Part shown: piece by piece, positions 62,526 to 64,000 of the stretch
Position numbering within the stretch: the stretch's first letter is position 1
How the letters are laid out: each line of letters starts with the position of its first letter
Assembly (NCBI RefSeq): GCF_907163105.1
Contig: NZ_OU015321.1
Coordinates: 2,185,001 to 2,249,000 of the forward strand
DNA from: Cloacibacterium caeni
GTDB taxonomy: Bacteria; Bacteroidota; Bacteroidia; Flavobacteriales; Weeksellaceae
Direction of reading: 5' to 3'
Length of the DNA stretch: 64,000 bases
The notes under the pieces: model-generated
Databases searched by the model: none
What the model was told of the DNA's origin: nothing
What the model saw: the letters and a program-made list of their open reading frames with translations, nothing else
Position numbers and translations under genes: made by a program

Positions 62526-63120
62526 CTTCAGACTTCAATTTTTTAACTTGAGCAAGATTTCTAAAATAATATTTCCTGCTGCTTTTAATATTTTTGCAAA
62601 GATAACGCTTTTTTGTTGTTTCTTCTATTACGAAAATCTCCTTCTTGTACTCGAACAACTCTCCTTTTTTTAGATTTTCTATAAAAGTTTGTTCATCATC
62701 TTCTTTTGGCACATGAAAATACTTCACTAAGTCTGGAGAAGCCATAAAATTGGCTTTCGGAGATTTTGAAAATTTCAGAATTATGGGACGTAAATCTTCT
62801 GCATAAACGGTCAAACTTTCTAGTAACATTTCTCTAAAAGTCTGCTTCCATTCTGCACCATGAGGCGAAATTCTTCTGCCATATTTTTCAAAAGCAATCA
62901 AATGCGCCAATTCATGCGTAAGTACAAAGAAAAACAATTGTGGCTCTAGTGTTCCATTGACGGTAATTTGGTGAGATTTATCGGGCAATTTTCGGTAATC
63001 TCCTAGTTTACTGTTTCTGTTTTTAGTAATTTTAAGATGACAAGGATAACTCCCAAACCAAATTTTGAGATAAGGAAGAGCATTCTCTGGCAAAAATTTT
63101 TCTAAAACGGAAACAGACAT
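62518..63120 (-). CDS. SprT-like zinc metalloprotein
   Basis: A 200-residue protein with the zinc motif LTHELAHLIAFEKYG (HExxH, about residues 68-72) and a third ligand in SPHGAEWKQTF, the SprT/Spartan-type arrangement. Bacterial SprT-like proteins have no settled role; the eukaryotic relative cleaves DNA-protein crosslinks. The C-terminus is basic (YLCKNIKSSRKYYFRNLAQV). Its upstream region consists of heptamer repeats. Confidence 0.82.
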   Translation of the reverse strand: MSVSVLEKFLPENALPYLKIWFGSYPCHLKITKNRNSKLGDYRKLPDKSHQITVNGTLEPQLFFFVLTHELAHLIAFEKYGRRISPHGAEWKQTFREMLLESLTVYAEDLRPIILKFSKSPKANFMASPDLVKYFHVPKEDDEQTFIENLKKGELFEYKKEIFVIEETTKKRYLCKNIKSSRKYYFRNLAQVKKLKSEDE

Positions 63121-63123
63121 TTT

Positions 63124-63172
63124 AGTTACGAGTTACGAGATTCGAGTTCTGAGTTCTGAGTTCTGAGTTACA
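63124..63172. repeat. Seven-unit heptamer array (plus an inverted partner at 63208-63235)
   Basis: AGTTACG, AGTTACG, AGATTCG, AGTTCTG three times, then AGTTACA. A second set with the opposite sense (CTCGTAT, CTCACAA, CACGTAA, AACGGAA) lies at 63208-63235 and meets the end of the TolC-type gene. The two face each other across 35 bases. Confidence 0.7.
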
Positions 63173-63235
63173 GACTGCAAAAATACTAATTTTACAAACA
63201 TTCAAACCTCGTATCTCACAACACGTAAAACGGAA

Positions 63236-64000
63236 TTACAACGAAAGCGGAATTCCTGCATAGAAATTCAACAGTTTCGTGCTGAAAATAAAATTGTATT
63301 TCGCTTGAGAAACAGAACCTTGCGCATTGATGTAATTATTTCTTGCATTGTTCAAGTCATAAATGGTAGCTCTACCTGCTTCATAACTTTTCTCTGCAAA
63401 CTCTAATGCTAACTTGGTCGATTTTTCGGCTTCTAAAGCAGCTAAATAGTTTTCATAATTAGCATTGGCATCAAAATAAGCGCGCTGAACATTTTGCTGA
63501 ACTTCTACTTTTTGTTGTTCCAAAGTGTTTTTAGCAATGCTTTCAGAAATTTTAGCTTGTTCTACTTGTAATTTGGTAATCCCTTTGTTAAAGATGGGAA
63601 TGTTTGCAGAAACGCCTAATTGTTGACCAAAATTATCTCCATATTGTTTAAAAAAACCATCATTACTTCTACTTAAAGAATCAAAATAATTGGTTCCAAT
63701 TCCAGCAGAAGCAGAAACAGAAGGATAAAAAGCAGTTTTTGCAATTTCGGTTTGTTTTTGAGCAGAAAGAATTCTGGTTTCAGCAGCTTTTACTTGCGGT
63801 TGATTTTCGAAGGCTTTTTCTACAATATTATCAGTAGAATTAAGCGGTGCGTCTAATAAACTTGGCAAAGGAACTTCTTGCACATCAAAATTCTGATAAT
63901 CTTTTAGTTGCAACAACATCGCTAATGAAAAAAGTGAACGCTGAATGTCTATTTCAGAAGATTTTTGGCGTTGTTTTTCTCTTGCTAAACCTGCAGTTGC
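63236..64000 (-). CDS. TolC family outer-membrane efflux protein (partial, N-terminus outside window)
   Basis: The C-terminal 254 residues of an outer membrane efflux protein; the frame is open to the right edge, so the gene is cut by the window and ATG 63919 is internal. The OEP repeat pattern is visible: long helices with NQPQVKAAETRILSAQKQTE, AFYPSVSASAGIGTNYF, and LEFAEKSYEAGRATIYDLNN as the second helical hairpin. It forms the outer channel of a tripartite pump whose partners are likely upstream, outside the window. Confidence 0.9.
   Translation of the reverse strand, partial: ATAGLAREKQRQKSSEIDIQRSLFSLAMLLQLKDYQNFDVQEVPLPSLLDAPLNSTDNIVEKAFENQPQVKAAETRILSAQKQTEIAKTAFYPSVSASAGIGTNYFDSLSRSNDGFFKQYGDNFGQQLGVSANIPIFNKGITKLQVEQAKISESIAKNTLEQQKVEVQQNVQRAYFDANANYENYLAALEAEKSTKLALEFAEKSYEAGRATIYDLNNARNNYINAQGSVSQAKYNFIFSTKLLNFYAGIPLSL

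Overview
The window is AT-rich bacterial DNA from a member of the Bacteroidota, class Flavobacteriia, most likely a Chryseobacterium/Cloacibacterium-type Weeksellaceae. The evidence is SusC/SusD pairs, GLPGLI, DUF3127 and DUF6973 proteins, promoters of the Bacteroidota type (TTTG, about 19-21 bases, TAnnTTTG) and a eukaryote-like glycyl-tRNA synthetase. The genus is an inference from gene content.

Layout. 1-3.5 kb: a minus-strand Fe-S assembly operon, sufA-sufB-sufC-sufD (sufD runs off the left edge). 3.6-10.8 kb: a GLPGLI protein, a Cys-rich exported protein with a metal-type TonB receptor, an L,D-transpeptidase, MsrB and a DUF445 membrane protein. 10.9-22.4 kb: pyrD, glyS, a serine hydrolase, sufS (detached from the other suf genes), an AraC regulator, small exported proteins, an EEP-family protein, a rhomboid protease and mutL. 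22.5-35.5 kb: a polysaccharide utilisation locus (SusC, SusD, GH30, GH3, sialate O-acetylesterase, EEP protein) with a divergent MFS transporter and a Nudix-type regulator. The GH30/GH3 pairing suggests a beta-glucan, possibly beta-1,6-glucan.

35.6-54.5 kb: an 18.9-kb integrative and probably mobilisable element inserted in the 3' end of tRNA-Leu(TAA), bounded by an 18-bp direct repeat. It carries a tyrosine recombinase, a two-gene module resembling AbiEi/AbiEii-type toxin-antitoxin, an HTH protein, an SF3-like helicase, a Toprim primase, a MobV-like relaxase behind a cluster of hairpins (candidate oriT), and a type I restriction-modification system. The latter has a half-size HsdS, HsdM, a full HsdS, HsdR, two Schlafen/AlbA_2 ATP-binding proteins and a YgjP-type metallopeptidase. 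Three cargo genes are interrupted in simple, potentially reversible ways: a 17-bp tandem duplication in the first AlbA_2 gene, one in-frame TAA in a small unknown gene, and one extra A in an A7 tract in hsdR. M and S genes are intact, so as read the system should methylate but may restrict poorly. Most intergenic gaps in the element hold a different set of short, often helically phased direct or inverted repeats. These are the least explained signals in the window.

54.5-64 kb: a tRNA cluster (Leu-TAA, Gly-GCC, Leu-TAG on the minus strand), then DUF3127, aat, an EamA transporter, a CBS protein, nadK, fbaA, accD, a DUF6973 protein, a mannose-1-phosphate guanylyltransferase, a SprT-like protein and the start-truncated end of a TolC-type efflux protein.

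Chromosomal gaps carry recurring small elements: degenerate heptamer tandem arrays, small GATTCC/GGAAT palindromes, and two copies of a structured element that may be the Flavo-1 RNA motif. No rRNA genes, insertion sequences or CRISPR arrays were seen.
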